Positions 18,167-30,715 are shown, counted from the first letter of the stretch. The stretch: 64,000 nt of DNA from Paenibacillus sp. FJAT-29882 (GCF_001510645.1 NZ_LMVB01000002.1:526068-590067); one strand, 5' to 3'. Notes: generated by a model from the letters alone, not told the origin. A program made the numbers and translations.

Positions 18167-19072
18167 TTGTACAATCCCGATTTAATTTTTCCCAGACGAC
18201 AGTATGCTTCTTTCAGTGAATGGTCGCCAAGCATTCACTATGCACAATTTCAAAAGCTGCCTCCTGGCCAATTACCAGAAAGACGTATCTACGATTTCGA
18301 ATTACTGTATGTCCAACAAGGTGAAGCTTCAACAATACTCGATGGCCAACGCTATACCCTGTCTGCTGGACAATTGATTTTCATACCTGCAGGCGTTTAT
18401 CATCAAAATGAGGTAATTTCATCTCCAAATGCACAATTTCTTGGGATTCACTTTGACTTTTTTGGTGATTTGGATATTCAGACTGAAGCAGATATCGTTG
18501 TTAATGAGTCAGCTGTACAGTTGGACAAGTTCGGGATTGAAGCCATTGCGGAATCATTTGCTCCACTTTCGACTAATCCGTTATACACACCCTCATTATC
18601 ATGTGTTCAATTGATGAAACAACTTGTGCATGAATTTACGATGCGTCCTCTCGGTTACACCTTGATTTGCAAAGCACTTTTGCTAAATATTCTTGGTCTT
18701 TTGTTGCGTACGCAAACAGAATATAATCCATCTCATTTTCCATTGCACGGCGATCGAATCCTTGAATTAATGGCGTTAATTGAAGAAAGTCCCTCCGAAC
18801 CATGGACCAATCAAATGCTTGCAAAACAATTAAATATGAATGATGACCATATGAGTAAAATATTCAAAAAGATTGCGGGCATGCCGCCTGGCGAATATGT
18901 GCAGATGATTCGTCTCCGTAAAGCAAGGCTACTATTACGTGAAACCAACCTTTCAATAGAAGAAGTCGGGAGAGAAATTGGTTATGCCGACATTCATTAC
19001 TTTAGTCGTCTCTTCCGAAAATATGAAGGAATTTCTCCAAGCAAATATCGCAATCTATCACGCATTTTATAG
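18167..19072 (+). CDS. AraC family transcriptional regulator
   Basis: This 301-residue regulator has an N-terminal cupin sugar-sensing domain (LLYVQQGEASTILDGQ, then LIFIPAGVYHQN, about residues 46-90) and a C-terminal pair of AraC helix-turn-helix motifs (WTNQMLAKQLNMNDDHMSKI, then IEEVGREIGYADIHYFSRLF). Translation probably starts at TTG 18167, as GGAAGGAG lies just upstream at six-base spacing and no ATG is available. It is divergent from the oxidoreductase operon and the likely activator of it. A 21-base periodic repeat and then a terminator that serves the opposing GH29 gene follow. Confidence 0.88.
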   Translation: MYNPDLIFPRRQYASFSEWSPSIHYAQFQKLPPGQLPERRIYDFELLYVQQGEASTILDGQRYTLSAGQLIFIPAGVYHQNEVISSPNAQFLGIHFDFFGDLDIQTEADIVVNESAVQLDKFGIEAIAESFAPLSTNPLYTPSLSCVQLMKQLVHEFTMRPLGYTLICKALLLNILGLLLRTQTEYNPSHFPLHGDRILELMALIEESPSEPWTNQMLAKQLNMNDDHMSKIFKKIAGMPPGEYVQMIRLRKARLLLRETNLSIEEVGREIGYADIHYFSRLFRKYEGISPSKYRNLSRIL

Positions 19073-19141
19073 ATCCATGTGATGCAATAGGAGAACTTTA
19101 CGTTCGACTTTCATTTTTCCGGATATTTACAAAACAATTAC

Positions 19142-19265
19142 GAGCCAGAAATCGAATTTGTGCGCCAGATTTGCATATTTACGCGCCAGTATGAAGGGGC
19201 TTCGCGCGGAAATCTACACTTTTCGAGCGAGATTTGAGATTTACGCGCCAGTTTAATATTTTCCA
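19142..19265. repeat. Six degenerate tandem units with a 20-21 base period
   Basis: A GCGCCAG-like heptamer recurs at 19142 (GAGCCAG), 19162, 19183, 19204 (GCGCGGA), 19225 (GAGCGAG) and 19245, spaced 20, 21, 21, 21 and 20 bases. The intervening AT-rich parts are only loosely alike. It occupies the gap between the convergent AraC and fucosidase genes. The spacing is two helical turns. Confidence 0.65.
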
Positions 19266-19293
19266 TTTCCTTCGCCAAGCCTCTAATTATCAT

Positions 19294-19343
19294 AAAAAAC
19301 AAGCAATGCCCTTCAGCTCACTTGGGCCAAAGGGCATTGCTTG
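19294..19343 (-). terminator. Terminator of the alpha-fucosidase gene
   Basis: CAAGCAATGCCCTT (19300-19313) pairs perfectly with AAGGGCATTGCTTG (19330-19343). On the minus strand it is followed by TTTTTT. It may also stop transcripts from the convergent AraC gene. Confidence 0.85.
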
Positions 19344-19423
19344 ATCTTAGATGTCGTATAAGTATGTAAACTGGTAGCTCAGATCAGCACTATAAGTGAT
19401 TCATCTTCTACTCCTGTTACAGG

Positions 19424-20662
19424 CTACTTCCCTGTATTGAAACAGGAAAACTCTAAAATCTTCGGTGTTTTGATTGATTCAGATACAACTAATTTTAAAG
19501 CATTTGTACGAATCGATCCTAATTCATCAATTTTTTTATGCCCGATTGCTGATCCATTAGCCACGTTATGCCAGGTGCCACTTTGCCAAGCTTGAATTTC
19601 ATATTTTCCTATTCGTTCACCAAATTGGATATCTTCCTTCAGGATTACATGATCGATATCCAGTTCAGATGGTAATTCCAAAATCAGTTCAGTTCCTTCT
19701 CCAGTACAAACGGCAAGCGGATTTGAAAATCTATTTTTTATTTCATTACCGAATTCTAGTACTCTATCTTCATCAAATTTAGGTATTAATCCCCTATTAT
19801 CAGGTGCAATATTTAATAATAAATTCGTCCCATGCCCAACTGAATGGTAGTAGATATCAAGTAATTCATCGATGGAGAGAAGGCTATCTTCATCATTAGG
19901 ATGCCAAAACCAATGATTTTTCCTGATCGGAACGTCACACTCAGCTGGAAGCCATTCAGGTGTTCCAGGTAGCCAATTTACTTCTTCATTTGTAAACATA
20001 CTTGTTCTCGCTTTTCCCTTTGAATTCCAACATGGATAAGGTGCCACACCGTCTTCATTCCCTACCCATCGAATAGTCGGCTGTCCCATGTTAAATATCA
20101 TCGCATCAGGTTGATTTTTTTTTACAACTCCTATAATTCGTGCCCAATCATACTCTCTTTCTTCAGAGCCAGCACCATCGAACCAGACCTCAACAATAGG
20201 TCCATATCCTGTCAAAAGTTCAGTTAATTGACTGCAATAAAAATCATCATATGCCTGCTTGTCCTGGTAACAAGGTTCATGGCGATCCCATGGTGACAAA
20301 TAGATCCCAAAAAGGATCCCTTCTTCCTGACAAGCTTCTGCACATTCTCGGACAATATCACCTTGACCATTTTTCCACGGACTATTCTTAACTGAATAGT
20401 CCGTTGTTTCTGTTGGCCAAAGGCAAAATCCATCATGATGCTTAGCAGTAAGAATAAAGTATTTAAATCCTGCCTTTTTGGTAAGTTTTACCCATTGTCT
20501 TGCATCCAGTTCTGCCGGATTAAATAAGCTTGGTGAATCCGTGCCCTCTCCCCATTCTTGATTGCAAAAGGTATTAATCCCGTAGTGGACAAACATTCCT
20601 AACTCAAGATTTTGCCATGCAATTTGCTGTTCTGTCGGTACTGCAATCTTTGTTTCAACCAT
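19424..20662 (-). CDS. Alpha-L-fucosidase, GH29
   Basis: This 412-residue glycosidase removes alpha-linked fucose. It begins with the GH29 pattern WQNLELGMFVHYGINTF and GFKYFILTAKHHDGFCLW. The nucleophile is the Asp in VEVWFDGAG (about residue 162), and GTNLLLNIAPD follows. The last 80 residues form a beta-rich accessory domain. There is no signal peptide, so it is cytoplasmic and acts on imported oligosaccharides. The ATG has AGGTGG nine bases upstream. It is the last gene of a glycosidase block with GH35 and GH2 beta-galactosidases and a ruined GH95 fucosidase; it may be the surviving fucosidase. Confidence 0.9.
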   Translation of the reverse strand: MVETKIAVPTEQQIAWQNLELGMFVHYGINTFCNQEWGEGTDSPSLFNPAELDARQWVKLTKKAGFKYFILTAKHHDGFCLWPTETTDYSVKNSPWKNGQGDIVRECAEACQEEGILFGIYLSPWDRHEPCYQDKQAYDDFYCSQLTELLTGYGPIVEVWFDGAGSEEREYDWARIIGVVKKNQPDAMIFNMGQPTIRWVGNEDGVAPYPCWNSKGKARTSMFTNEEVNWLPGTPEWLPAECDVPIRKNHWFWHPNDEDSLLSIDELLDIYYHSVGHGTNLLLNIAPDNRGLIPKFDEDRVLEFGNEIKNRFSNPLAVCTGEGTELILELPSELDIDHVILKEDIQFGERIGKYEIQAWQSGTWHNVANGSAIGHKKIDELGSIRTNALKLVVSESIKTPKILEFSCFNTGK

Positions 20663-20878
20663 CTATTAAAACCACCTAACGGTTAAAATTTCATATCTAA
20701 ATTGAAACTTTTTTTTAAACAATCAAAATATAGTTTTAATCACTTAAAATATAAGCTCACTTAATTTCTCTTACAGATAATTTCCAAATCAAAATGTATT
20801 GTTCGGTTTATCCTTCAATAATTTCTTTTTTTATAAAAGTTCAACTACATTGAAATGCAGTGCCACTTTCCGAAAGGA

Positions 20879-22618
20879 TTATCCTAAAACGGGCGTATCA
20901 ACAAATGTTACACCTTGTTTATGGTTGTGTAATTCTAATAAAATAATCTCATTTTCTCCTTCATGTAAGAATGGTGCTGGTACATAAAGTGTTTGTTGCG
21001 GACCAACCTCCCAGTATCGACCAAGATTGTGACCATTCACAAACACGACTCCTTTTGTCCAGTTCGACACATCTATGAACGTATCGGCCACCTCATTAAC
21101 TGTCAAGATACCTCGATGAAAATAGGGATGATTTTCTTCCGTTTCACAATTGGAAAACTGCAAATGATTGATTTCATTTAATGGGATTGGGTAAACCGTC
21201 CAATCAAATAAAAATTGGTTCCCCATTCTTACCCCTTCTGTTATCCCTTTAAAATCGACAAGGAATGGACCATAATTAATACGTCCCATATTCTCGACAA
21301 TAATTTGCAACGTTGTCTCTTCCTCAGTAATATCAACATCTATCCGAGATTCGCCACTAATTCGGTCGACTAACCCAACATACTTGCCATTCAAATAGAC
21401 TTGCCCACGATCATGGACATTTTGAACGGTCATGGATTGTTTGCCGTAAGCTCCTTTAATAACTGTTTCATAAACGATAAACCCATAGCCCTGACCATAA
21501 TACTCCATCGTTAAAGGGGCTTCGCTATGCTGTGGAGCAGAAAGATGATTCAATGAATCTAACAATGCAACACGCTCCGTAAATTGGACTTCACCGTATT
21601 GTTTCTTCGCTATGATTGGCGGTAATTTCATCTCTGGCAAATCAACATATTTTTCAAAAACCTTCCGTACAGCAAAGAATTTTTCTGTAACATCTCCTGA
21701 TTCCGTCAATACTCCATCATAATCATAGCTAGTTATGGTAGGCTGATAGATGGCCTCGTTATGGTTTGCACCATTATAAAAACCAAAATTCGTCCCACCA
21801 TGTGCCATATAGAAATTAACAGATCCATTTTGTTGCAATATCTCCTCTAACGCCTCCACAACATTGTCCGAGGATCTTGTATGGTGCTCCTCCCCCCAAT
21901 GATCAAACCAGCCATGCCAAAATTCCATACACATTAATGGAGCTTTCGGCTGATAAAGCGTTAATTGTTCAAATGCTGACTTCGCTCGCGATCCAAAATT
22001 CACGGTTTCAAGCACATCTTCAATCATTCCACCATTTAACATACTGTGGTCAGGACCATCAGACGTGAAGATCAGTTCATCACCTATTCTTTTTTTGATA
22101 TCGTCACGCATATATTTTAAGTATTTTTGATCATTCCCGAAGCTCCCATATTCATTTTCTACTTGTATAGCAATAATGGGTCCGCCATTTGAACGTAATA
22201 ATGGCTGCAAGCGCTTAAATAGGACATTGAAATACGCCTCTACTTTTTCTAAATATGGCTCATTGTAACAACGTAATTTGATGTTCGGGACTGTCATGAG
22301 CCAATATGGAAATCCACCAAATTCCCATTCTGCACATATATAAGGTCCAGGTCTAACAATGACATGAAGGCCGACCTTCTCAGCCGTTTTAATAAAACGT
22401 TCAATGTCTGCAATGCCCTCAAAAACAAATTTCCCTTCTTCTGGTTCATGTATATTCCATGCAACATAGGTTTCTACTGTATTAAATCCACATTCTCTCA
22501 GTTTGATAAGTCGATCTTCCCAGTATTCAGGTACTGTTCTAAAATAATGCATCGCACCACTTAATAATAAAATTTCTTTACCATCCATTAAAAATGATTT
22601 TTCATTAAACGTTAACAT
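20879..22618 (-). CDS. Beta-galactosidase, GH35
   Basis: This protein of about 579 residues has the GH35 start LLSGAMHYFRTVPEYWEDRL and CGFNTVETYVAWNIHEPEEG. Its acid/base is the Glu in VENEYGSFG (about 155) and its nucleophile the Glu in CMEFWHGWF (about 232), followed by C-terminal beta domains. The ATG at 22618 is nine bases after AAGGAG; a TTG two codons earlier is too close. No signal peptide is present, so it acts inside the cell on galacto-oligosaccharides. The gap between it and the fucosidase gene (216 bases) shows no gene. Confidence 0.9.
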   Translation of the reverse strand: MLTFNEKSFLMDGKEILLLSGAMHYFRTVPEYWEDRLIKLRECGFNTVETYVAWNIHEPEEGKFVFEGIADIERFIKTAEKVGLHVIVRPGPYICAEWEFGGFPYWLMTVPNIKLRCYNEPYLEKVEAYFNVLFKRLQPLLRSNGGPIIAIQVENEYGSFGNDQKYLKYMRDDIKKRIGDELIFTSDGPDHSMLNGGMIEDVLETVNFGSRAKSAFEQLTLYQPKAPLMCMEFWHGWFDHWGEEHHTRSSDNVVEALEEILQQNGSVNFYMAHGGTNFGFYNGANHNEAIYQPTITSYDYDGVLTESGDVTEKFFAVRKVFEKYVDLPEMKLPPIIAKKQYGEVQFTERVALLDSLNHLSAPQHSEAPLTMEYYGQGYGFIVYETVIKGAYGKQSMTVQNVHDRGQVYLNGKYVGLVDRISGESRIDVDITEEETTLQIIVENMGRINYGPFLVDFKGITEGVRMGNQFLFDWTVYPIPLNEINHLQFSNCETEENHPYFHRGILTVNEVADTFIDVSNWTKGVVFVNGHNLGRYWEVGPQQTLYVPAPFLHEGENEIILLELHNHKQGVTFVDTPVLG

Positions 22619-22735
22619 TGACAATTTCTCCTTCTTCTAAAGTTGTATATGCCTATCTTTAAACTTTTACCGTCTCTTTTAATGCCTGTTGAAAGGGACT
22701 CTGACACTTTTGGTTTTTAACCATCTCAAGAGAGA

Positions 22736-23155
22736 TCACCCGTCTACCGCTTCTATTCTTTGATCTTCTTTTCCTTCTTCGCAAACGATGATCGAATCCT
22801 CTGATTCAAATGTAAAAAGATTATCCGCTTTACATTTCACATCCAATTTACGGACCAACATCCGATCCCATGATATCGATACCCCAAAGCCTCCGCGAGT
22901 GCGAACACCCGATAACGAGCCTTTTAACCATGTCGATGGAAGGGCGGGTAATAATTCAACCATTCCTAAGTCAGAAGCACTGTATTTCTTCACTCTTTCA
23001 TCTGTATCAAGCACCTCTTCTAATGAAAATTCAACACGCTTGAAAAGATGTTGGTAGTCTTGAATATGCTCTTCTTTCAGCTCCTCATAAGATATACTCA
23101 TAGCTTTTGAAAGATTGACTTCTTTTAGGATAAAAGATTCATATAACATTCTCCC
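22736..23155 (-). pseudogene. GH95 alpha-L-fucosidase remnant with a large internal deletion
   Basis: An open frame of about 140 codons joins two distant parts of a GH95 enzyme (usual length 750-800). The first part ([19 protein letters not shown], then TDERVKKY) belongs to the start of the catalytic barrel. The second ([32 protein letters not shown]) is the C-terminal beta domain. The several hundred residues holding the catalytic site are missing, with the join near KKYSASDLG. The 5' end is replaced by the repeat at 23163-23304, which supplies the first 25 codons of the current frame. It cannot be active. Confidence 0.75.
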
Positions 23156-23162
23156 ATTCTTA

Positions 23163-23304
23163 AAGAGGATGTTCAAAAAGTCCGGTAAACAAGCTTGCGA
23201 TTGCATCAAAGCTCTCTCTCTGGTCCTCACGTATTACTGCATGCGGAAAGGATCACTCGCAGAACTTCTCGGCTCTTTTTATCCTCCTTATTGAACACGC
23301 ACTT
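23163..23304. repeat. Inverted-repeat element, family 2 (copy A)
   Basis: The left end GATGTTCAAAAAG and right end TTATTGAACACGCACTT are inverted copies of one another and match the ends at 28832-28935. It is 142 bases long and carries no gene. It has cut off the GH95 remnant from its promoter. Confidence 0.6.
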
Positions 23305-23317
23305 AAACATTTTATTT

Positions 23318-26503
<3,186 letters not shown>

Positions 26504-26580
26504 TCAAAATACAAAGTTTCCAACACTACTTCTATCTCAAGTGTTTCAAAGGAATGATGATCAATAACAGATCCTATATT

Positions 26581-27060
26581 TTAATTTGGAACATCAAATT
26601 TGTTTAACGAGTCATCATAAGATAAACGCGAATCCGCTATAAGCTCCTGACCATTTGTAATGAGCAGATCTTGTCCCTTCATATTATTCATCCTAATATA
26701 TGAAGGAAATTGTTGTTCATCGGTATTTCCTTCTATTACAACACCCTTACATGTGTCAAATTCATAGAATACATCATGAACTCTGGTGTACTCTGTTTGA
26801 ATGCCACTAGATAAAGAGAAGTCATTTCCACTTTCTATACCCATTGTCAACTCGCTTGGGGGTGTCTTTACTATTCGGTTATTTTTGATGATTAAATTTT
26901 CAACATTTTCTGCTGAAACAACACATTCATGATGCATGAAAAAGATATTGTTCCCAATCGTAATGTTTTTATGGATTGGAACAGATGATCCTTTCTCTCC
27001 AAGTGGAATTGGATGAATATATATGGCAGGCTTACGATAATTAAATCCTTCATCTAGAAA
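26581..27060 (-). pseudogene. C-terminal remnant of a parallel beta-helix glycosidase (GH110-like)
   Basis: The frame is open from 27060 to the stop at 26581 and has no plausible start at its head. It shows the repeating turns of a right-handed beta-helix: GFNYRKPAIYIHPIP, HKNITIGNNIF, VVSAENVENLIIKNNRI and CKGVVIEGNTDEQ. The spacing recalls the C-terminal part of GH110 alpha-1,3-galactosidases, which would suit a block acting on galactose- and fucose-containing glycans. The N-terminal three quarters are gone and an in-frame stop precedes it. The family assignment is tentative. Confidence 0.5.
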
Positions 27061-27192
27061 TTATTGAAAGATTCTGTAATTATGAACCACGCTTCTTTTT
27101 GATGAATGTTTGCTCACCTTTACTATAAAACACGCAACATATGCAATAACAAGAATCTATGAAAAATAATCTCCTAGGAATGTTTGCTCGTC

Positions 27193-27816
27193 TCAATCAT
27201 CAAGAAGATCGCCGAATTCTTTCACCCCGTCCAGCCGTTCAGTATTTGCCATGACAACCAATAGAAGGGGTTCTCCTTTTGTAACAATTGAGGATAGATA
27301 AGGGATCTTTGAAACATCAATTCCGGTTATCGTTTCCGGGTCTTTAACCGAAGGATATTTTCTTACTTTCCAATCATCAAACACATGAAAATTACTCAAA
27401 TCATATAAGTTACCATCTTCATTAAATTGTTGAAAGACTTCTTTATCTACAAGAAGAACATCCACTTCTTTCGCTGCTATTTCAGCCGCTAGCTTTTGGA
27501 GTTTTAATACTGCTTCTGAATTATTCGGGATATCGCTCGTATTTATTGCCTGAACGGATAGCTTCTTTTTATTATGATCCAGTAATACTTTTTCTAGCTC
27601 ATTTCGTAATTCTTTTGCTTGGTCATCGATAATATTATCTTTAACAATATGAATTGATAACAATTCCTTTTGTTGATTTGCAAAAGTATTGAAGCCCATC
27701 GCAAGAAAGCAAAGGACAACAATTACACCAATTACATGAAATGAATAATATTCAATCAAATACTCTATTTTTTCTTTCATCGATAAAGGCCGCAATTGTT
27801 CTTTTAACTTTTTCAA
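27193..27816 (-). CDS. Membrane-anchored extracellular protein of unknown family (copy 1)
   Basis: This 207-residue protein starts at TTG 27816, seven or so bases after GGAGAGGG. It has a basic cytoplasmic head (MKKLKEQLRPL), one membrane segment (about 32-50) and an extracellular domain of about 155 residues. The core AAEIAAKEVDVLLVDKEVF and GNLYDLS resembles part of a solute-binding-protein fold, which is inference. It is about half identical to the protein at 50713-51336. It is divergent from a YesL/DUF624 gene in both places. No named family is recognised. A role in sensing or helping an adjacent sugar importer is plausible. Confidence 0.7.
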   Translation of the reverse strand: MKKLKEQLRPLSMKEKIEYLIEYYSFHVIGVIVVLCFLAMGFNTFANQQKELLSIHIVKDNIIDDQAKELRNELEKVLLDHNKKKLSVQAINTSDIPNNSEAVLKLQKLAAEIAAKEVDVLLVDKEVFQQFNEDGNLYDLSNFHVFDDWKVRKYPSVKDPETITGIDVSKIPYLSSIVTKGEPLLLVVMANTERLDGVKEFGDLLDD

Positions 27817-27865
27817 TAAACCCTCTCCTTTTTTTCTTGATTATATCATGCATACAATTAACATT

Positions 27866-27879
27866 ATAAAGCGCTTTCT
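27866..27879. promoter_or_regulatory. cre-like palindrome in the divergent promoter region (copy 1)
   Basis: ATAAAGCGCTTTCT agrees with the cre consensus at 12 of 14 positions, with the palindromic core AAAGCGCTTT. The same ATAAAGCGCT stretch occurs at 51371 in the equivalent spot of the paralogous cassette. Confidence 0.55.
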
Positions 27880-28096
27880 TACAAAAATACACAACCATTA
27901 AGAATTCTCTTAGAAATTCATTCAAACTTCACAATCTATTATCCGCAATCACTATAGCGTCAAAATAATTCCTTTCATCTTTTCGTAGTCAAATCCTACT
28001 GTTTCCTATCAATCTTCTGTTCTTATTTCATTGTATGTAAGCCTATCATTTGTTACAATATTATTAATTGTCAGTTATTTCTGTCTGAATGAGGTG

Positions 28097-28714
28097 ATGA
28101 AAATTTTTAGTATAGACGGTCGTTTATATCGAGTAGGTATGTGGTTATATAACTTCATGTATTTAAACATCTTATTTATTCTAAGTTGTATCCCTATTAT
28201 TACGATTTTCCCAGCACTCGCTGCACTTTTTGGGGTAGTACGACAGTGGAGACAACGTAAAGAGGTAGCCGTTTTTTCTCAATTCAAGACAATGTTTATT
28301 GAAAATTGGAAGCAAAGTTATTTTGTTGGCATTCTTTTTACGTTTATCAGTTTAGTATTAGTGGTTGATTTCCTATTTATTAATCAAATGGCTTCACCAT
28401 ACAAAATAATCATTTATGTTGCTACTGTATTTGTTAGCTTTTTGTTTGTTCTATCGTTCTTAAGCATTTACCCACTTATGGTCAACATGATTACAACATT
28501 CAAAGGGTTATGTATTTCTAGCCTCCGAGTTGGTCTATACAAAATTCACTTAACGATCTTTTGTATGATTATTCTTGGTGCATGGACGATTCTATCATTG
28601 CGCTTCTCATTTTTGATTTTCTTTTTCTTTTTTAGCGTTTCTGCATATCTTATTTACTGGATCGCTGATCTTAAATTTGCAAAGTTAATTCCGCAAGAGG
28701 GTTCTGAAAGCTAG
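28097..28714 (+). CDS. YesL family protein (DUF624), copy 1
   Basis: This is a polytopic membrane protein of about 205 residues. It has the family signature NILFILSCIPIITIFPALAALFGVVRQW (about residues 15-45 by position) and four further hydrophobic segments. The start is placed at ATG 28097 by alignment with copy 2, with GAGG just upstream; a longer frame begins at 28031. In Bacillus, yesL lies beside pectin-oligosaccharide importer genes, and its role is still unclear. The paralog at 51451 has the same divergent partner. A strong terminator follows. Confidence 0.8.
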   Translation: MKIFSIDGRLYRVGMWLYNFMYLNILFILSCIPIITIFPALAALFGVVRQWRQRKEVAVFSQFKTMFIENWKQSYFVGILFTFISLVLVVDFLFINQMASPYKIIIYVATVFVSFLFVLSFLSIYPLMVNMITTFKGLCISSLRVGLYKIHLTIFCMIILGAWTILSLRFSFLIFFFFFSVSAYLIYWIADLKFAKLIPQEGSES

Positions 28715-28718
28715 TTAA

Positions 28719-28765
28719 ACAAAAGGTTGTTAAGATGACGAATCCTAACAACCTTTTGTTATCTA
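28719..28765 (+). terminator. Terminator of YesL copy 1
   Basis: ACAAAAGGTTGTTA (28719-28732) pairs perfectly with TAACAACCTTTTGT (28746-28759). The YesL copy 2 gene has a similar AGGTTGTTAGA hairpin in the same place. Confidence 0.8.
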
Positions 28766-28831
28766 AAAATTCTTTATTCACTTTCTCTATTGTGGTAACT
28801 AAAAACAGAATTTTTTCCTAAATATAACTTA

Positions 28832-28935
28832 AAGGGCGTGTTCAAAAAATGCCATAATGTCCTATCAAAAGGACTTCACTCTTGCAATAATACGGGAGAG
28901 AGGTAGACTGCTCCCTCCTTTTTGAACATGCACTT
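28832..28935. repeat. Inverted-repeat element, family 2 (copy B)
   Basis: AAGGGCGTGTTCAAAAA at the left and TTTTTGAACATGCACTT at the right form terminal inverted repeats around about 70 bases without a gene. The right end overlaps the first bases of the stop codon of the oxidoreductase at 28934. Confidence 0.65.
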
Positions 28936-29956
28936 ATAATCGGACTATTTTCTTCGTTTCATTCGATTCCAAGGCTCCCAGGATGACGTTTAACGATTTC
29001 ATTCCTTCCAGTCCATTGATGAGTGGCTCTTTATCTTCATTAATACTGATGATAAATTGACTGATCACCTGTGTATCATGCTGGCCGCCCGATTCATTCG
29101 ATTGAATTTTTCCTAATCTCAGATTTTCAACTTGCCCAGTAGCTCGTTGAATAATCAAAGAAAACTCAGGGTCATCCTCTAGCCTTAATATGGCTTTTTC
29201 ACCATAAATAATCGTCGAGTTATCTTCTTGTACATAAGCCCAACTTGCCGCTAGTGTCCCAATAATTCCGCTTTCTGTCTGCAAAATAAAGGTGGCATTA
29301 TCGTCTACATCGCTATTTTCCTTCGCACTACTTTTAACAAATGCTGCTACTTCCACGAATTCTTCATCCAATAGATAGCGAAGCAAGTCTGTTTTATGAA
29401 CCCCTAAATCACCCATTGCCCCGATAAATGCTTGATCTTTCTTAAAAAACCAGCTAGCTTTACCGTCAGCACTCCATGACTCTGGACCTGCATGACCAAA
29501 TGCTGAACGAAAGCTATAGACTTTCCCTATTTCTCCGCTTGCGATGATCTCCTTCGCTATTTGATGGGAATCTACAAAACGCTGATTATGGGCGATCATT
29601 AATTTCTTACCGGCTTTATTTGCTGCAGCAATCATCTTCTCTGCCTCTTCACGTGATGTCGCCATCGGTTTTTCACAAAGAACATGCTTCCCAGCTTCTA
29701 AAGCAGCAATGGTCATTGGAGCATGAAGATAGTTTGGGGTACAAATACTAACAGCATCAATACTAGGATTATTCAGTAGTTCAATAAAATCAGTATATGC
29801 CTTTGCTTCATATATTTCCGCTAACTCTTGAGCCCGTTCCTCTACAATGTCGCAAACTGCTATGATTTCTGCAGAATTATTCAGTTTATATTCTGGTAGA
29901 TGGCGGTTCTTTGCGATACTGCCACAACCGATTACACCAATTTTTAATAGACTCAT
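28934..29956 (-). CDS. Gfo/Idh/MocA family oxidoreductase (ThuB-like position)
   Basis: This protein of about 340 residues has the Rossmann loop IGVIGCGSIA, the CEKPMAT motif near 94 and GAMGDLGVHKTDL in the catalytic region. The second of two adjacent ATGs (29956) has better spacing from AAGGGAGAG. It follows the ThuA-like gene by 30 bases. In thu operons the equivalent enzyme oxidises a disaccharide at C3, and the same reaction is likely but unproven here. Its stop codon is made with bases of an inserted repeat, so the last few residues may not be original. Confidence 0.85.
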   Translation of the reverse strand: MSLLKIGVIGCGSIAKNRHLPEYKLNNSAEIIAVCDIVEERAQELAEIYEAKAYTDFIELLNNPSIDAVSICTPNYLHAPMTIAALEAGKHVLCEKPMATSREEAEKMIAAANKAGKKLMIAHNQRFVDSHQIAKEIIASGEIGKVYSFRSAFGHAGPESWSADGKASWFFKKDQAFIGAMGDLGVHKTDLLRYLLDEEFVEVAAFVKSSAKENSDVDDNATFILQTESGIIGTLAASWAYVQEDNSTIIYGEKAILRLEDDPEFSLIIQRATGQVENLRLGKIQSNESGGQHDTQVISQFIISINEDKEPLINGLEGMKSLNVILGALESNETKKIVRL

Positions 29957-29986
29957 CATTCTCTCTCCCTTTCAATTTGTCTTCTC

Positions 29987-30715
29987 TTATTTTTTTCCAG
30001 ATATGGCTTCCAACGCTTGTGCATTTCCGTAAACAGGACGAGCGCGTTCTACCGGCTTAACCCACTCAACAGCATTCGTAATCACTCGTTGAATATCAGG
30101 GTGATGATAGGTAGGATATGTTTCATGACCAGGTCGGAAGTAAAAAATCTTCCCGTTTCCACGACGGTATGTACATCCACTTCGGAATACTTCTCCACCT
30201 TCGAACCAGCTCATAAACAGCAGTTCATCTGGTGCCGGAATATCGAAATGCTCCCCATACATCTCTTCTTTTTCAAGCTCAATATACTCTCCAATACCTT
30301 GTGTAATTGGGTGGCTTGGATCAAGGACCCATAAACGTTCCTTCTCATCCGCCACACGCCATTTTAAATCGCATGAGGTCCCCATAAGTTTTTTAAACAC
30401 TTTCGAAAAATGGCCAGAATGTAATACGATTAATCCCATACCATTAAGAACACGCTCGTACACCTTTTCTACGATTTCATCGGATACCTCGTCATGGGCC
30501 GTATGTCCCCACCAAATTAAAACATCCGTTTCCAAAAGAACATGATCCGGTAATCCATGCTCCTCTTCATCAAGCGTTGCGGTCGCAATATCTCGAGTCT
30601 CACACTTCAAAAAAGACGCAATAGCTTGATGAATCCCATCAGGATATATTTCAGCAACAATCGGGTTGGTTTTTTCGTGACGATATTCGTTCCAAACAAC
30701 TACCTTCATTTTCAT
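29987..30715 (-). CDS. ThuA-like domain protein (trehalose-utilisation type)
   Basis: This 242-residue protein has the class-I glutamine-amidotransferase-like fold of Thu[12 protein letters not shown] at the first strand, [29 protein letters not shown] and [16 protein letters not shown]. The nucleophile elbow LHSGH lacks the amidotransferase Cys, as is normal for ThuA. AAGGAG lies just upstream. It is located between an importer and a Gfo/Idh/MocA gene, in the order of thu operons that convert disaccharides to 3-keto forms. The molecular role of ThuA is not settled. Confidence 0.85.
   Translation of the reverse strand: MKMKVVVWNEYRHEKTNPIVAEIYPDGIHQAIASFLKCETRDIATATLDEEEHGLPDHVLLETDVLIWWGHTAHDEVSDEIVEKVYERVLNGMGLIVLHSGHFSKVFKKLMGTSCDLKWRVADEKERLWVLDPSHPITQGIGEYIELEKEEMYGEHFDIPAPDELLFMSWFEGGEVFRSGCTYRRGNGKIFYFRPGHETYPTYHHPDIQRVITNAVEWVKPVERARPVYGNAQALEAISGKK

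Noticed and set aside
19142..19265. Regular repeats that might suggest a CRISPR array
   Set aside because: The repeated part is only seven degenerate bases with 13-14 base intervals, and no cas genes are present.
22736..23230. Reading the 164-codon frame as an intact gene
   Set aside because: Its first 25 codons are repeat sequence and the rest is two separated pieces of GH95.
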